Positions 11,081-23,690 of a stretch of DNA of 64,000 nucleotides are shown piece after piece. The stretch is from Colletes latitarsis (lineage: Eukaryota > Arthropoda > Insecta > Hymenoptera > Colletidae): contig NC_135140.1 of the NCBI RefSeq assembly GCF_051014445.1, positions 16,609,501 through 16,673,500 on the forward strand. The letters are read 5' to 3'. The notes under the pieces were generated by a model. It saw nothing but the letters and a program-made list of their open reading frames with translations, did not search any database and was not told the origin of the DNA. Position 1 is the stretch's first letter. The number at the start of each line of letters is the position of its first letter. The translations under genes and the position numbers were made by a program.

Positions 11081-11735
11081 CATAACCACCCCGTACGTGG
11101 AGCGCCCATAGGCGTTCGCCGATCGATTTAACGCCTTCAGGCGTCAATAGCAGCGAGAGGGTTGATTCTCCGTTTGCCTCTTCCGCGAAGTTTCAAACGC
11201 AAAACAAATCTACGTGGTATTGTTCCAGCAACCGAAACGCTCGTCTTCGAGGCGGAATCGAAGGGGACAGTCATCAGCCGGGTTTCACGCGAGGAAACGC
11301 GACCGTTGATGAGAGCAACGTCGCCGGGGACTCTGGCGAAGGCCTAGAAGGGATCGTAGCGAGTGTCGATCGAGTTAGAGTGCAGACGCGAGAGGCAAGA
11401 GAGCGCAACACAGCGTCGCCGGAGCAGTCGCCAGGCATCGTGTACCACCCCCTGGCCACGGGGGGTGGGGCAGAAAGACCGTCAGCGTGGGTGCCGGTGC
11501 TGCAGGGGCGCGCCTGGCCCGTCGGCTCGCCCGGAGGTTAGCACGCCGACTAGCGGCTGGCTCGGGCCCGTTTCGCCGTACCGGCCTGGCGACTTCGGGG
11601 GGCCTCACGTCGGCGGCGGTGGTCGTGGCGGCCACGGGGGAGCAATCCGCTCCCCCAGCAGCTGCGCCACGCCATACCACGCCGAACGGAAGCGTCAGCG
11701 GGTCTAACTCGGACTCCAGTCGCAAGAACAGAGCC
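11080..11735 (+). promoter_or_regulatory. GC-rich island, putative promoter and 5' UTR
   Basis: The sequence changes to strongly CpG-rich, most extreme at 11440-11660. The frame that leads into the exon at 11736 is open back to 11379 but contains no ATG. It includes a Leu-Ala-Arg-Arg repeat and then THTTPNGSVSG-like Ser-rich sequence, so it could be translated only from an upstream exon. I infer an alternative promoter feeding the exon at 11736. Confidence 0.45.
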
Positions 11736-11773
11736 ATGTCCATGAGGAGTCTCCATCGGCGCGTCTCCCACCC
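11736..11773 (+). CDS. Candidate alternative first coding exon
   Basis: ATG TCC ATG opens the peptide MSMRSLHRRVSH, with two further bases before a consensus donor, CCC|GTAAGT. It lies at the 3' end of a CpG island and ends in phase 2, the same phase as the candidate exon at 47772. Both could therefore splice to one shared downstream exon. An acceptor-like ACATTGCAG ending at 12854 would give only a short peptide. The protein is not recognised. Confidence 0.35.
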
Positions 11774-11917
11774 GTAAGTCCCACTTTTTCAATCACTTAT
11801 CGCGGCTCTGGATGGGATCAAGGTTATTGTTACGTTCGAGGATTTTATTAGGAACCCTTTTCAGCTAAGAAATACTGACACGGAGGGGTCAAGACCTTTG
11901 GGTCTGCGATTTTTTCC

Positions 11918-12187
11918 TTGAAATTTTTCGGCGAAATGAAAAAATTTCAAATCGTTCTAAAAAAATTATTTTTGATTGGAGGGATCAATTACAATCACTT
12001 TTGGTGAATAGACATACCCTCGAAATCCTAACCAGTTTCGAGAAAAAAATTCTTTATCGAAAATATACTGTGTGGTCGAAAATGTTTCTATAACTTTGTA
12101 ACGAAGCCCCAATCAGCAAATTAGTATCCTTGATTTTTGTCTTATCTTGGCCTCTAGAATCTCCCATTGAAATTTTTCCCAGGGGTG
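11918..12187 (+). mobile_element. Family A element, copy 1 (truncated)
   Basis: This copy has the internal module (TTGAAATTTTTCGGCG, then a GGTGAATAGACATACC motif) and the subterminal block AACGAAGCC ... TTGGCCTCTAGAATC ... TTTCCCAGGGGTG. It lacks the outer CGAACACCCTGTA end. It is diverged from the copies at 17950 and 62531 and carries no ORF. Confidence 0.7.
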
Positions 12188-13165
12188 AAGGTACTCAATG
12201 GTTATTGAGAACTTCTTTCTATTTTGATGGCAAAGAAAGATTTAATAATTGTAGTTTTACCATTGAAGAAGTGAATGGTGGTAATGTAATATACTTTATA
12301 CGTGATATACGTTTTGTTTGTATTTTCTGGTAGTTCTCGTTGAACATTTGTGCTGTGCGTGTACGTCATGTCCCACGAGACATGCAACAAACTCGTCCAG
12401 CACGCGTAACAGGTAACTCTGGACCAAAAGCATCATACATATACTAGGAGTCTATTTTCATCCCTCATAAACATTATTCATACAAACTTGCTATAATTTT
12501 CAAAGTATTATATTCACTTGACTAGTCTATTAATCAAAGATTTATAGCAACAACTTATTAGAAAACATCAAACAACAACGCTCGTTTAACAATAGAATCC
12601 TACAGATAGGAGATGAACCGATATACATAAATTAGAAATACAAAGTGTCTCATTTTTGATACCCCATAGTGACCTGCTGAACATGATGGAAGAGTTTGTC
12701 GGTTATCTCGCGGGACACCTTGTATATGTTCGATGCACGACAAAGTAGTTACGAGTTGGTTGGTTGACAATCTCGTAAGAGCTCTGAGTGCAAGGGTTAA
12801 ATTGATACACTTGCGGGTACGAGCCACTAAATGTGTTTCTCTCCACACATTGCAGACCCTTAGTCTGTCGCTTTTATTCGGATCTTGCGCTATACTAAAT
12901 CAGGATCAAGGTTAGGAAAATTACTCACGATAATTTAATAGCTTTCATTTTTTTTTTTGTTTAGAAATTATCGTGGAAAAATCGCAAGTTTCGCTCTCGA
13001 TAAGAGGCACGATTATAAGGGTAAATAAAAAATCTGGCATAGAAAATGGAATGAAACTTGCAGGCGTTTCGAAAAATTCGTGTTAATCTGGACAACTTTC
13101 GTTTAGGAGCAATGTTTAATACAATGCGCGTATCAAAAGTTGCGGGAAGGTAGAGTTCCCAGACA
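12188..13165. other. AT-rich DNA, no gene seen
   Basis: The segment 12620-12860 is slightly GC-richer and is open on both strands over a short distance. An acceptor-like site ends at 12854. No domain is recognisable. Confidence 0.45.
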
Positions 13166-14275
13166 CGTCGGTTTCCAAAGTACGTCTGACTGCAGGCTGA
13201 CCGCTATCACTTACTGCTTTCCACTAGCGCGGCTCAAGTACGTCTGACTGTTGGCTGGTCGTTTTCACTTACCGAGCTCTCCTCACTGTTCTAGATTTCG
13301 TTCAGCACTCTACGGTAGTAAAAGTCAATTATGCTTTCTTCTGGCTCGCTGTAATTTCTTAAACCTGGATTATTTTGAGAACCGTTTCGTACGAATGTGG
13401 ATAATAACAATAAATTCAACTATTTATGTAAATTTAACACTTTGACATTAGTTCTGATGCATTTGCATATTTTTCTACATTTTATCCTTTCTCATGTCAG
13501 TAGCAAAACAGAGTCTTGCATTTTTACATTCAGAATTTTTAATTCAAATAAATCAAAATTGATTCTAGCGAATGTCATGTAATAATAATTTTGTATATGA
13601 ATTTACAGAGTCATAAATTAGACTCCACAATATTTGAGCTAGTTTTGTTAGTTAAATAAGAAAATATTTATTGGTGTGAAGGAATTATAAAAGCTATTTG
13701 TTTTTAGAAAACGTTTTGTTGTTAAATTTTAAAAAAGTATTAGGACCTGTCTAGGTATCGTGGCAATTTACTCACGGCTCACCCGATATATGGCTGTTGT
13801 TTTTTATCCGTATGTGGCTCTCAAGTATGTCTGATTCCTGGCAGACTGTTTTCACTTACTGCACTCTCTCCACTGCCATCGTTCTAGATTTCGTTTCGCG
13901 CGCTCCAGTAGTAAGAGTCAATCATATTTTCCCCCCTTCTGCTATCATTTTTTACGAATGTATCTTGAATATTATTCCAACCACATATTGTGTGAAATAG
14001 CAACAATTTTACAGTCTCATTTATGTAAATATTATTACTATTTTTCGTCGGCGCGTGATTCTTAAGCACGTCTGACTACTTCTTGACTGTTTTCACTTAC
14101 TTTATTCTTATACCTCGAAATTTATGTTCCTTTCTAAATAAAGACTTTTTTAATTTACTACTAGATAGTAGTACGTGGTTTCCAAGTATGTCTGACTACT
14201 GACATACCATTTTCACTTATCACGTTCACCCAGACTCTTTAGTTCTAAGTAGTACAAGTCAACCATTGGACATCC
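13166..14275 (+). repeat. Cluster of five diverged copies of one conserved core
   Basis: Five units share the core AAGTAYGTCTGACT, followed after 7-12 bases by TTTTCACTTAC. They start near 13166, 13226, 13808, 14050 and 14171. The longer units (13226, 13808, 14171) add CTGTTCTAGATTTCGTT and AGTAGTAAGAGTCAA downstream, then a more diverged AT-rich tail. All five lie on the same strand. Spacers vary from about 60 to 450 bases. No ORF follows the units. They may be an old tandem amplification whose core is constrained. Confidence 0.65.
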
Positions 14276-16100
14276 AGCTAAAATTCTTAATATTTTGAAA
14301 ATTGTTTCCAATGAAAGTTGTTCTGAATAACAATTACTTTAATAATATATACGAATTATACACAAAACAATACAACTATGCCATGATTCATTTATAGAAA
14401 CTTGAATCAGGATTTTAGTTGCCAAAAATGAATATCTTATCAAATACTGTTGTTATTATTAGAATTTAAGTATTGTTTACGATACGTACAATATTCTTGA
14501 TCCCATCCTCGGGCCGTTGTGGCTTCTAGTAGCAACGTTTGGTCCTTTGACGCGCTCGAAACTCGATTAATCGAACTCGAAGCCAGAAACGAAGGCGGAA
14601 CATGAATTCGAAGTTTAATTTCGGCTGTCGTTCTGCTTGAAGGAGATACCGTCTGCTTCGTCTATTTTTCACGAATTTGTTTCAGAACGTTGCGTTTATA
14701 AATACTGCTATCGATCCGCGCTTTTTCCAGTCGCCGGAGTTAAAAATATTAAAGGCGTGACGGTGGCTGTTTAACCAAATGGTTTATGAAACAATGCCGG
14801 ACGACGCCGCTGAAATCGAGCTCGCGAACGCCTCGAGGGACCTATCGTTTTATTAATTAGAAACACTAGGACGAATAAGTCGATCCAGAGATCCATGGAT
14901 CTCTGTCTAGTTCGCCACGTGCATGAATTAGATACTCCGTTCCGATTCGCGATCCTAGCGATCGGTTCTCGTCTATCGTAGACCATGAATCTCTGTTTTC
15001 ATCGAACTCAAGATCTACAGAACTTACACCCTAAAATAATCACGATCAAAGAAACTTTCGACGATTCGTGCATTTCTATTGTACTGGGTTGGAGAAACGT
15101 CTCGATTTTCTAAACTAAATTCAGTCTTCTGTAATTCTCGCTCACAAGTGATCATTTTTTCAAGCAAAGGTGAAAATTGCTACGTATTTTCTAATAGTGT
15201 AATCACGTTACACACGACGGACGCTGATTTATTGACGAAATCGAGGACTCTTTGTCCAGCCCAATACGACTGCAATCTTTCATCTGCATTATTAGAACTT
15301 TCGAAACTGAACTATCGACATTGTCCCGTTACCTCTCATTTCTATCGAAGAGTTCAGTAACGACCATCAAACTCTGATCAGCGCAATACACGTTGTTCCA
15401 CCGCAAGTTTATTGCTCGATTTATGAGCGACTTCTGAATGGCGGCGATTTTAATGAATAGCCCCGGATTAAACGGTCACTTTCCCCGATCGCAGCTTTAT
15501 TTTCAAACCCCCTTCGTCCGTTGTTCTCACCTTTTCTTGGTCACCAATGCACGCGTTTTTCGAACGCCCTACGTGTCAATAAAGGAGGAAAATAATCTCG
15601 TAAAATGCCACGCGTTTATCAGCGCCGGAGAAACAAACGTCCGCGTTTGGTGCAGCTGCAGCTGCGGTTTCGAACAAGGCAAAATGAACTGACGGTTAGA
15701 AATAGTTAGGGGTTGTACGTATAATTGCGTTTATGCTCGCTGCAGGACGAAAGAAGCGGTTTTGCTTGAATGCGATTGTCGGAGCTTGGACGAGAGATAG
15801 TTTCGTTGAAGTCAAAGGCCACGGCGCGATGTTTGTAAATTTTAATCAATCCCTGCAGGTTTAGTCCAAAAAAGACGATAAACAATTATTTTGAAATTGA
15901 TTAACTTTGGTAAAATAGGAATTAAGTTTTAAACAGTACCTAAATCATTTTTATTATAATTTATAAATAAATCGAACGTGTAGCGGAACCACGCGTGGAT
16001 TATAGGTTATGGTGCATTTTTCTTTGTTTCTCGATTCGTTCGTAGGTCCAACCTTTGAGATACCTTAACGATAGTCGTATTTCGAATTCGTATTGTCAAA
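14276..16100. other. Intron-like or intergenic DNA
   Basis: The composition is mixed. A perfect 18-base palindrome, AGAGATCCATGGATCTCT, lies at 14887-14904. ORFs at 15079 and 15438 are unsupported. Nothing else stands out. Confidence 0.45.
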
Positions 16101-16440
16101 TGCTTGTGCAGGATCGTTTCACCTTCGGCGAAATCGCGTGACAGTGCGATCGAAGCACGTTTTGGCGAACGACGCGGTTACATAACCGTTGAAAAAGGCG
16201 GCGACGCTCCCTCGATCCGGTCTCCGTGCCCTCTCCCCCCACTTGCACGTTCTCCAATCGCCGCTATTTTCCCCAAGCTGGTAACGGCCGCCTCCCCTAC
16301 CCATTTCCAACGTCGCGGGAGAACGAAATTGTAGCCTCAGGCCAGATTCGCACTTGCTCGTGTCATCGCGAACGTTTTGTTCGCCGGCCGATCTGCTTTA
16401 TCGCGCCTATGCAAACATCCTTGCGTTAAATGACGCGTCA
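16100..16440. promoter_or_regulatory. GC-rich island
   Basis: A short CpG-rich block is open on both strands and flanked by AT-rich DNA. Overlapping frames indicate composition rather than a gene. It may be a promoter or conserved regulatory block, and direction cannot be told. Confidence 0.25.
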
Positions 16441-17344
16441 AATCGGCGTCGAGCTGCTCCATTAACGCGGCCAAACTTCGGGACCACGCCCCCTCGGCGA
16501 AAAATTGCGAAAGAAACTTCGAGATTCTAAAATATATTGTTTTTTTTTTATATCAGACGTGAATATTTTATAGAAAAGAAGGCTAGTGCATGATGGCGAG
16601 ACCTTCAGATGGCCTTGAGAGTTTTTTTTTTGTCAGATCTAGTGTTCCGAAGACGAATCCGTGTCACCGAAAACGTTCGATACACTTTATTTGCTCGACA
16701 CAATTATGGTTTTCATTTTGGTACTTTGTATGTTTGACTTACTGATATTAATTGACTCGTACAATTTATTTACTCGTATATTTCTGGGTTCTAATAGTAA
16801 ATATTTTTGTGAAGGGTTACATTTTTCGAGGTTTCAATAATTTGCTAATATTAATTATTTAATCTATTATAGGGGGGTTGATTGAAACTTGGATAGGGCT
16901 GGGAGCCAAAAAAAGTTGAGAAACACTGTGTTGGAGAACTCTTCAGTAAAGCTTATCTAGCACATTCTGCCTTAGACGCAACTAAACGTTTGAACAGTCT
17001 TCTAAATATTCAGATAAAACTTTGAAGCCAGGAAATGATCTTAAAAACTGTCATTTAATGGCGATAGTTTGAAGCAAGGGGAGATTTGACTTTTTAATAT
17101 AAACTTTTGGAATAAATAGTGGATATAGGACGCGTGTCCATCGTTAATTAGTACGTATAATCATCCCTCGTGTGCAAGTCGAGTGTAAAATTGAAGTTTA
17201 AGAGTCGATTTATTCATGACGATTAGGAGAAATTTTGCAGATCTTTTTCTCGGTTTCGACTCGATCAACGTGTGCAATAACTCGCGAAATGATTACGCGA
17301 CGAGTTTGCATAATCTTCCGGTAATTTACATAGTGTCGATATAT
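16441..17344. other. AT-rich DNA, no gene seen
   Basis: T runs lie at 16542-16549 and 16622-16631. No frame, repeat unit or splice context is convincing. Confidence 0.5.
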
Positions 17345-17942
17345 AGGGTGGCTGACTAGAAACAGAACGCCTTAACATAGCAATAATGTAGCTTAAAAAA
17401 TACTTTTGTTTGTTTGAGAAACCTCTTGACAGATCAAATTATCAAACAAAACTTTCAATTTACTACCATTCGATTGTAAGGGTTGGTGGTGGAAGTTACT
17501 TGAAAAAGATTAATTTTAACTATTGTTATTGAGTTCACTGAATCTAAAAAAGGGGCAGTTTTTGTGGATTATTTTATATTTCTCGTCGCTCTGTAGCTAC
17601 GTTACGACATACAAGAATCTGCATTTTTTTCAACAGGTGATTTTATCCTCCCAAACTATAGTACGGCACCAGCGAAAAAATGGTTTTGTGTTGGAGATAA
17701 ATTACTTTACTTTCACGCGATGTTTCAAACTTTTAACCTTGTTAGAAAATATTTTCTTCGAAATAGGACGAATTCTGGGCCATTCAAAGTTCATTGTACT
17801 TTTATTTTATGAATTCACTTACGTAGGGAATTAATTTCCATTTTTATTCGACAATTAAATTGTACTCTTTTATATTAATACTTTTTTCTATTATTTAAAA
17901 AAGTGAATATATTAAAGTGTTCTGTTTCTAGTAGGCCACCCT
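17345..17942. mobile_element. 598 bp inverted-repeat DNA element (family B)
   Basis: The left end AGGGTGGCTGACTAGAAACA matches the complement of the right end, which reads AGGGTGGCCTACTAGAAACA. Similarity continues for about 30 bases into the element. An AT-rich interior carries a 103-codon frame (17523-17834) with no transposase motif, so this is probably a non-autonomous copy. A family A copy begins directly beyond the right end. Confidence 0.7.
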
Positions 17943-17949
17943 GTGTGTA

Positions 17950-18214
17950 TTAACGTTTAAAGTTTCATACAGACTGAAATTTTTCGGTGAAAAAAAAAAA
18001 TTTTAAATCGTTATAAAAAAATTATTTTTAGCTGTGGGGGTTTATTACAATCAGTTTTGGTGAATAGACATACCCCCGAAATCCTACGCATAATTTTGTT
18101 AATAACTTTTCAACGAAGCCTCAATCAACAAATTGGTATTCTTGATTTTCATCTTATTTTGGCCTCTAGAATCTCTCATTAAAATTTTTCCCAGGGGTGG
18201 CCGAACACCCTGTA
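17950..18214 (+). mobile_element. Family A element, copy 2
   Basis: This copy contains TTAACGTTTAAAG, the internal GAAATTTTTCGG module, the CCTCTAGAATC block and the complete outer end GGCCGAACACCCTGTA. Its left side abuts family B within 8 bases, so one element probably inserted next to or into the other. Confidence 0.7.
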
Positions 18215-18462
18215 TATGTATACGTATCGGTGATTAATTTACGTTGACATAAAGTGGGTGGACGAACGGTCCTAGTTGTAAAATTCGTGTCGCTGCGCAT
18301 GGCGTTGACAAATCACGTTTCTCATCGTTAAATCTTCCAATTTCCTGCGAAATCGTCACTTTTGTATTCATTTTTCGGCTATCCTGGAAAAACACCACGA
18401 ATCGCCGAATCGTAATTTGTTTCGAGTTCTACGATTTCGTGGGGATACAAATACGGCCAAAC

Positions 18463-18500
18463 CTCGATTTACGTGGTAGATTTGTTCCATGTAAATCGAG
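18463..18500. repeat. Short hairpin
   Basis: CTCGATTTACGTGG and CCATGTAAATCGAG form a 14-base stem with one mismatch and a loop of 10. The stem is too short for a typical microRNA precursor. It may be the remnant of a small element. Confidence 0.5.
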
Positions 18501-19405
18501 ACTAACGTTTGTACACGATGTTCCATTTGAATCGATTCGTACGAGTATCTTCGTGATAGCGAAAACTCGTTAGTTCAGGAACTATTTTAATTGTAATATT
18601 GCTCAGTGAAATTGTAGTTGTAGTCGATCTAATTTAAATTAGTAATGTTACATTTACAATCGATGGATAAATATTTCCTGGGAGTAATTATTGGTATTTG
18701 TGAGTTATTAAGTGTAAGTTTTTATAGTCTCATTTTGCATTCACGATTACACAATGTTTGTTAGAAAAAGGGTAGCGATTATACACCTCTGGGCAATGTT
18801 TTCATTAAAAAGAAGCAAAATAATACTAGAGGCTTCCGAAATTCAGAAACGAACGATTTACTCCGTCACAACGAAACGGTTAAAGGACAAAGGGGGAGTC
18901 ACGTTTTGTTCCGTTTTTCATTTGCACCCAACCGAAAGGGGGGAAAAAGGAATACTGTGAAGCAGAGAAATTCACGAACACTGGATTCATCCATGCTCAA
19001 TCCTGCGTGAATTAACTTTGACATCATATATTACCCCATTCTCTCTGTATTTCAAACCAAATGCAATATAGAATATGCAAACAACCGTACACGCAGAGAT
19101 ATTCTAGAACATCTAGAATTTACATTCCGAATTGTTATTTCCAGTTATTGGGCGGAGTTTTATTAGAATCGATCGAAATAGTTAAAACGAAAGAAAACAA
19201 AAAATCATTGATCCCTGGAGAAGGGAAATAAATTGGTTGTGACCAATTTGCAAATATACTAGCTACAAGTCAACTAAAAATTCACATTTCACGAATGAGA
19301 AGAATGCATTCTATATTTCCAAAGGGAGGATCTTAATAATAACGTACATTACCCTCTTCATGGAATTTCATTCTGTAATAAATATCAAAACTCGTGTATT
19401 TGCCA
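18501..19405. other. AT-rich DNA, no gene seen
   Basis: An ORF at 18754-18960 has an ATG and a basic composition but no domain or splice context. Nothing else stands out. Confidence 0.4.
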
Positions 19406-19655
19406 TTATATTTTTATGAAAATACTGCAAAAGGATTGGCGAGGTTCTCCCGATAAAAATGAGTCCAAACACGACCTCGATCAAACGATTTCTATTTACA
19501 TGTATAGCAGGGAGAAAAAGAGATTAGACCTAGGTTCAAAAAACGTGGTAAAATTAAAAATAGTCCGAATGAGGTCGAGTTTGGACTCGTTCTTCTCGGG
19601 AAAGTCTCGCGAATAGATTAGCAATACTTCCATAAAGATATAATGAAAAATATAT
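19406..19655. mobile_element. Family C palindromic element, copy 1
   Basis: Arms of about 70 bases face each other. GAGTCCAAACACGACC at 19461 is answered by GGTCGAGTTTGGACTC at 19573, with outer TTCTCCCGA and TCGGGAAAGTCTC blocks. The interior is shorter than in copies 2 and 3, so it is an internally deleted copy. No coding capacity. Confidence 0.7.
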
Positions 19656-22075
19656 AAAAGTCACATTGTAAACAAATTATACTGTACATCGTTGATGGTA
19701 TTTTCTGACTTTAAGAGACGAACCCTTCATCAGAGTCACTACGATTCAGTTCTTTTTGAAATTTATTGAAAACGATGATACTAGAAGGGGCAACATTATC
19801 CATTGACCGATTTTCAGTGCAAAATTTTTGGATTCCCCTTTTCCCAAAAAGCGTTCGTGCCACGCGTTCAAAAATACATGGTAAAATATTCAGGGAGATC
19901 AAATTCATGTCTCGTTCCTTCTGACCCATCGGTACGAGAATCGTTCGATTATAAATCATGCGCCACCCTTCCTCGAAGACGGGGTGTGAAACGTGGCCAT
20001 AGTTGCCTCTTGGTGAATTCTATAAATGCACGGCGGCCGGGGGAAAACGTTATTGCGGCTCTTCTAATAACGCTCGCATGCATGCCAATAAAGAGGACCT
20101 CGCGACGTTAGAGGGTGGTAAGTGGCGGTTGCGTTTCGGAATCTAAGATAACAAGATAGAAACGGCAGAGGTGTACGGTAGGCGTTACAGAGAGTCGACC
20201 AGGGAGCAATCAATAACTGACCCATATTGTAGTCCTCGTTCTACTCTCTCCTCTATCTTCTCTCCGTCCTCCTCGTTCCTTCTTCGCAACCCCTGCACGA
20301 TCGTTCTCCGTCTCTCAGCTGTTCTCTTACCCTCCCACGATTGTGTTTTCGACGTTTTCCTTTCTGTCGATTCCACCCCCTTCCCGCCCTCCCCCCACCG
20401 GCTTCGGAAAAATCGAGTCAGCGCGCTCGCGTTTTCTCTGCCCTATTGCTGGCACGTCAAACTCATTTTTGCCCCACGGCCAATTCACCGCGCTTATTTG
20501 CGGATTTACGATTACTTTGTCGCGTTAAAAAAATATTTACTCTGCTCAATTTTGTACAAAAAAAATTTTTTTTTTGTAAATCCAGTTCTCAGTCGAACCA
20601 ATTTAAAAAATTGAGGTCACCTTAATTTTCGAAACGGTACTCCATATTTTTTATTTCGTGGAATCGTTGCTGATGGAAGTACGAGTTCAACGACCTACTA
20701 TACTGTGATGTTTAGAAACCCTTGATCCCAGAAATTTAGGAGTTGATTAAAATTTTAAATTACTAAAATTGTGAATAACATAATATCGTTATGACCATCA
20801 CAGATCCGTATCAGTTCGAATTTTTTATTATTTCAAACAAAATAATTCATTAATGAAGAGGTTGACCCCCTATTGCATGATCTTTTTATTTTCATTTCGA
20901 CTACGGTCTGTCGTATTCGACGACTGTTAATGTTTGAGTTTAAGCTTCCGGATTTATTTATTTATGCGTATGTGTTTTTACTCTCGGGACTCTGTTAATA
21001 TTTGCGTTTAATTTGCACCAAAGGTATCGATAGTTTTGAGATAGCGACGTGAGTTGGGTTGATTGATTTAAGGACCAATTCACATTTATAGAAGCTTCCA
21101 TTATTCGTATTGCGTTAAAATATTCTCGATTTATTCATTATGTTACGTTTCCGTCATTTTTAGACGCTCCGTTCGATTTTTGAAAATATTAGACATAGGA
21201 ATTTAATGAAATTCAAGGCGACAGTAGAATAAAACAAGTAAAAAGTTTGTCAAATTATTTCACGTGGATCAAACGTAAAAATTCTCTTTGACTCCTTCAG
21301 TGGGACGCCTTTCAAAAAGTTTGGAAACCGATAGTTTAGATGATCAGGGACAGTCTAAAATCAGAATCATCCATCCCTCTGTCGCAAGACCGTACTTCTT
21401 ATTCAAAAAATCACAATTTACTTTACTCGTCAGTGACACACTCGACATTCTTTTCCATTTTTTTTTTTTTTTTTTTTTAATTATTTTCGCGTATATGCAC
21501 ACCGTTTCTGATCACCGAAAAACCCTCGCTCTTCCTCGTGGCTGAGAGGAAACTGCCTAGCCGAGCAGAAGGCTGGCGATCAAAGCCTTCCGGGGCCGGA
21601 TCTCTTTCAACCTCCGATCAGAATTTCCTGCCTGAAGGTTGGGGCAGAGCAGAGACGCGTTTTTCGCGTCGTTCTAACAAGAACCCGCAGTGGATTAGCG
21701 AGACTCAATCTATCAACCAGTCGTCCCGTCGTTTGGCATACGTTCAATGTTGAATTATTCGCGTTGGATGTTGGCAGACGGGGATGGAGGGTTGGATGAG
21801 ACGAACATGATCAGTTTTATTAACGAGTTCAAACCTAGCGCATGATTTCGTATATTCCACGTTGAATAGCGAAGCTCTAGAAATCGAGCAGCAGACGTCG
21901 GCAACGTTTATGCAGTAATTCCCGCTTTCAAATGACTATTTTTACGCTGTACTGCAGCTAAAGGATCATCCCCCGGTGCTATTTATGTCCGTAGATACGA
22001 GATACGCGTCTCGAGAACGATATTTATCGCGCGATAGATCGAATTTTATCCATCGACGATAATGAAAATTGTTTA
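19656..22075. other. Mixed DNA with a pyrimidine-rich island and a poly-T run
   Basis: A pyrimidine-rich, CpG-bearing block lies at about 20210-20460 (CTCTCTCC and CCGTCCTCC runs) and could be promoter sequence. A run of 21 T lies near 21459-21479. GC-richer patches at 19960-20110 and 21530-21900 are open on both strands. At 21913-21960 a diverged piece of the CCCGCTTTCAAGTGA element is present. No recognisable gene. Confidence 0.4.
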
Positions 22076-22430
22076 TATTTTTTATTGTATTTTTGTGACA
22101 GTATTGTTGAAGGATTGACGAGCTTTATCCAGTGAAAATGAGCCCAAACACGACCCTGTTCGGTCCATTTTGAATTATATGTATTGTAAGGAGAACGAAA
22201 GATTAGACTTAGGTTCAGAAAAATATAATAGCACGAGTAAATAGAATTTAGACTCTGTCGAGTAATTTTTATGTAGTCGCAGATCTTACGAGGGTTAATT
22301 TTAGGTCTAGTCTTTCTATCTACCTACTATAGTCGAAAAATAAACGTAGTGGGAAGGAAGCCGTGTTTGGGCTCATTTTCATCGGGGAAATCTCACTAGT
22401 CCATTTATAATACTCACACAAAGCTGCAAC
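22076..22430. mobile_element. Family C palindromic element, copy 2 (long form)
   Basis: GAGCCCAAACACGACC at 22140 is matched in inverse by CCGTGTTTGGGCTC at 22361. Outer blocks AGTGAAAATGAG and CTCATTTTCATCGGGG pair. The roughly 205-base interior carries AGATTAGACTTAGGTTCAG, which recurs in copy 1 and, more diverged, in copy 3. Confidence 0.7.
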
Positions 22431-23309
22431 AATAAGTATGCAAAATTGATATAGAAGCAGGAAAATCCAAAAATCATTTTTTTATCCCAGAAAACATAAA
22501 AGTAAAGTACTAATAGATTTGATAATTATATAAAAGCAACCAAACCAGTTATTCTACGGTTAAAAGCATCTAAAAATTAATTATTTACGTTATCCAGAGA
22601 GTGATAGAAAATAGTAGATACGATGAAATTCCTGGAGTAGAGGGTTAACAAGTTGCAGTCCGCGACCCACCGGTGGGTCATTCAGGTGTGAACGTGTTTT
22701 AAACAAGGAAACACCGCAACGATTTCGCTAATTGTACGAGGGTGGCGATCCCTTCTGATCGGAATCACCGACCCAGATCTCTCACTCTCTTTGGCAGCGG
22801 GTAGGCCTTGTCGCCTAAATAGAGGCAGCCAAAGGCGTTTTTCGAGTGGGCCTGAAAGCCAAGCGGACCACCGCCGGGAGAAGTGCTGGAATGGTTCATA
22901 TCTCAGCAATCTCTGTCGAGGTTCGCAGCTACCAGCCCTCGAGGACTCTACAATCTTTAATATTGCGTTCCTAACCCACATGCTGGGGCCGAACTGGCGA
23001 ACAGCGACCCGGACCAGGTTGAGATGAAACACGTGGACGCGAGATATCTAGTCGCCCTGTTTATTATGCAGCGAAATGTCCTGTCGTTGAGTCTGCTGGC
23101 ATTTTAGAAACTTTGCGCGCGGATCGTTATGACGATTTAAACGTTATAAGAGCGCCCGCGGGGCCGTCACGCTTTATAGCCAACGCTGGTGATGTGATTA
23201 ACCTCGGTTTATCGTCTAATTTAAATTTACCGCGCGCACTGGCACTGATAACATCTGCTTTCCAGCAAATAAATTCGAAATTTTGTGAATATCACAAATA
23301 CGTTCCTGT
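22431..23309. other. GC-richer block without recognised gene
   Basis: The segment 22690-23270 is GC-richer than its flanks and is open on both strands (116 codons minus, 78 plus). Neither translation shows a domain. It could be an unrecognised exon, a regulatory block or simply composition. Confidence 0.3.
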
Positions 23310-23690
23310 GATTATTATCCGTGAATCGGTGAGACTCTTCCGTCAAAAATGAGCCCAAACACGACCTTATTCAATCTATTTTTAATTTTTATGTATAGTA
23401 GGGAGAACAAGAAATTAATCCTGGGTTAAGAGAAATGTACCATGAGTAAGTAAAACGTGGATCATGAAGAGTAACGTTTGCTTAGTGCTAGCTCTTACGA
23501 GAGGTGACTAAAATTTACTACACAATTCTTGCATTTTCTTTCAGGACTCATCTCTCTTCTTCCGTGCTATAGCATAGATTTTCGAAAGGTTTATTAAGCA
23601 ACATATCGTCAAATAAATACCAAATATAGTCGTGTTTGGACTCTTTTTCATCGGGAGGACACTCTCAATAATATTTAAGAAATAGAAAAC
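23310..23690. mobile_element. Family C palindromic element, copy 3 (long form)
   Basis: GAGCCCAAACACGACC at 23351 is answered by GTCGTGTTTGGACTC at 23629, with AGACTCTTCCGTC and ATCGGGAGGACACTC outside. The interior shows ATGTATAGTAGGGAGAACAA, matching copies 1 and 2. Confidence 0.7.

Noticed and set aside
11487..11777. 96-codon frame with Leu-Ala-Arg-Arg repeats as a protein start
   Set aside because: It begins at GTG and has no ATG before 11736. Only the last 12 codons can be supported as a first exon.
17523..17834. ORF inside family B as a transposase
   Set aside because: 103 AT-rich codons without any transposase motif; probably chance within a non-autonomous element.
18463..18500. MicroRNA precursor
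   Set aside because: The stem is only 14 pairs, below the usual precursor length, and no known mature sequence is recognised.
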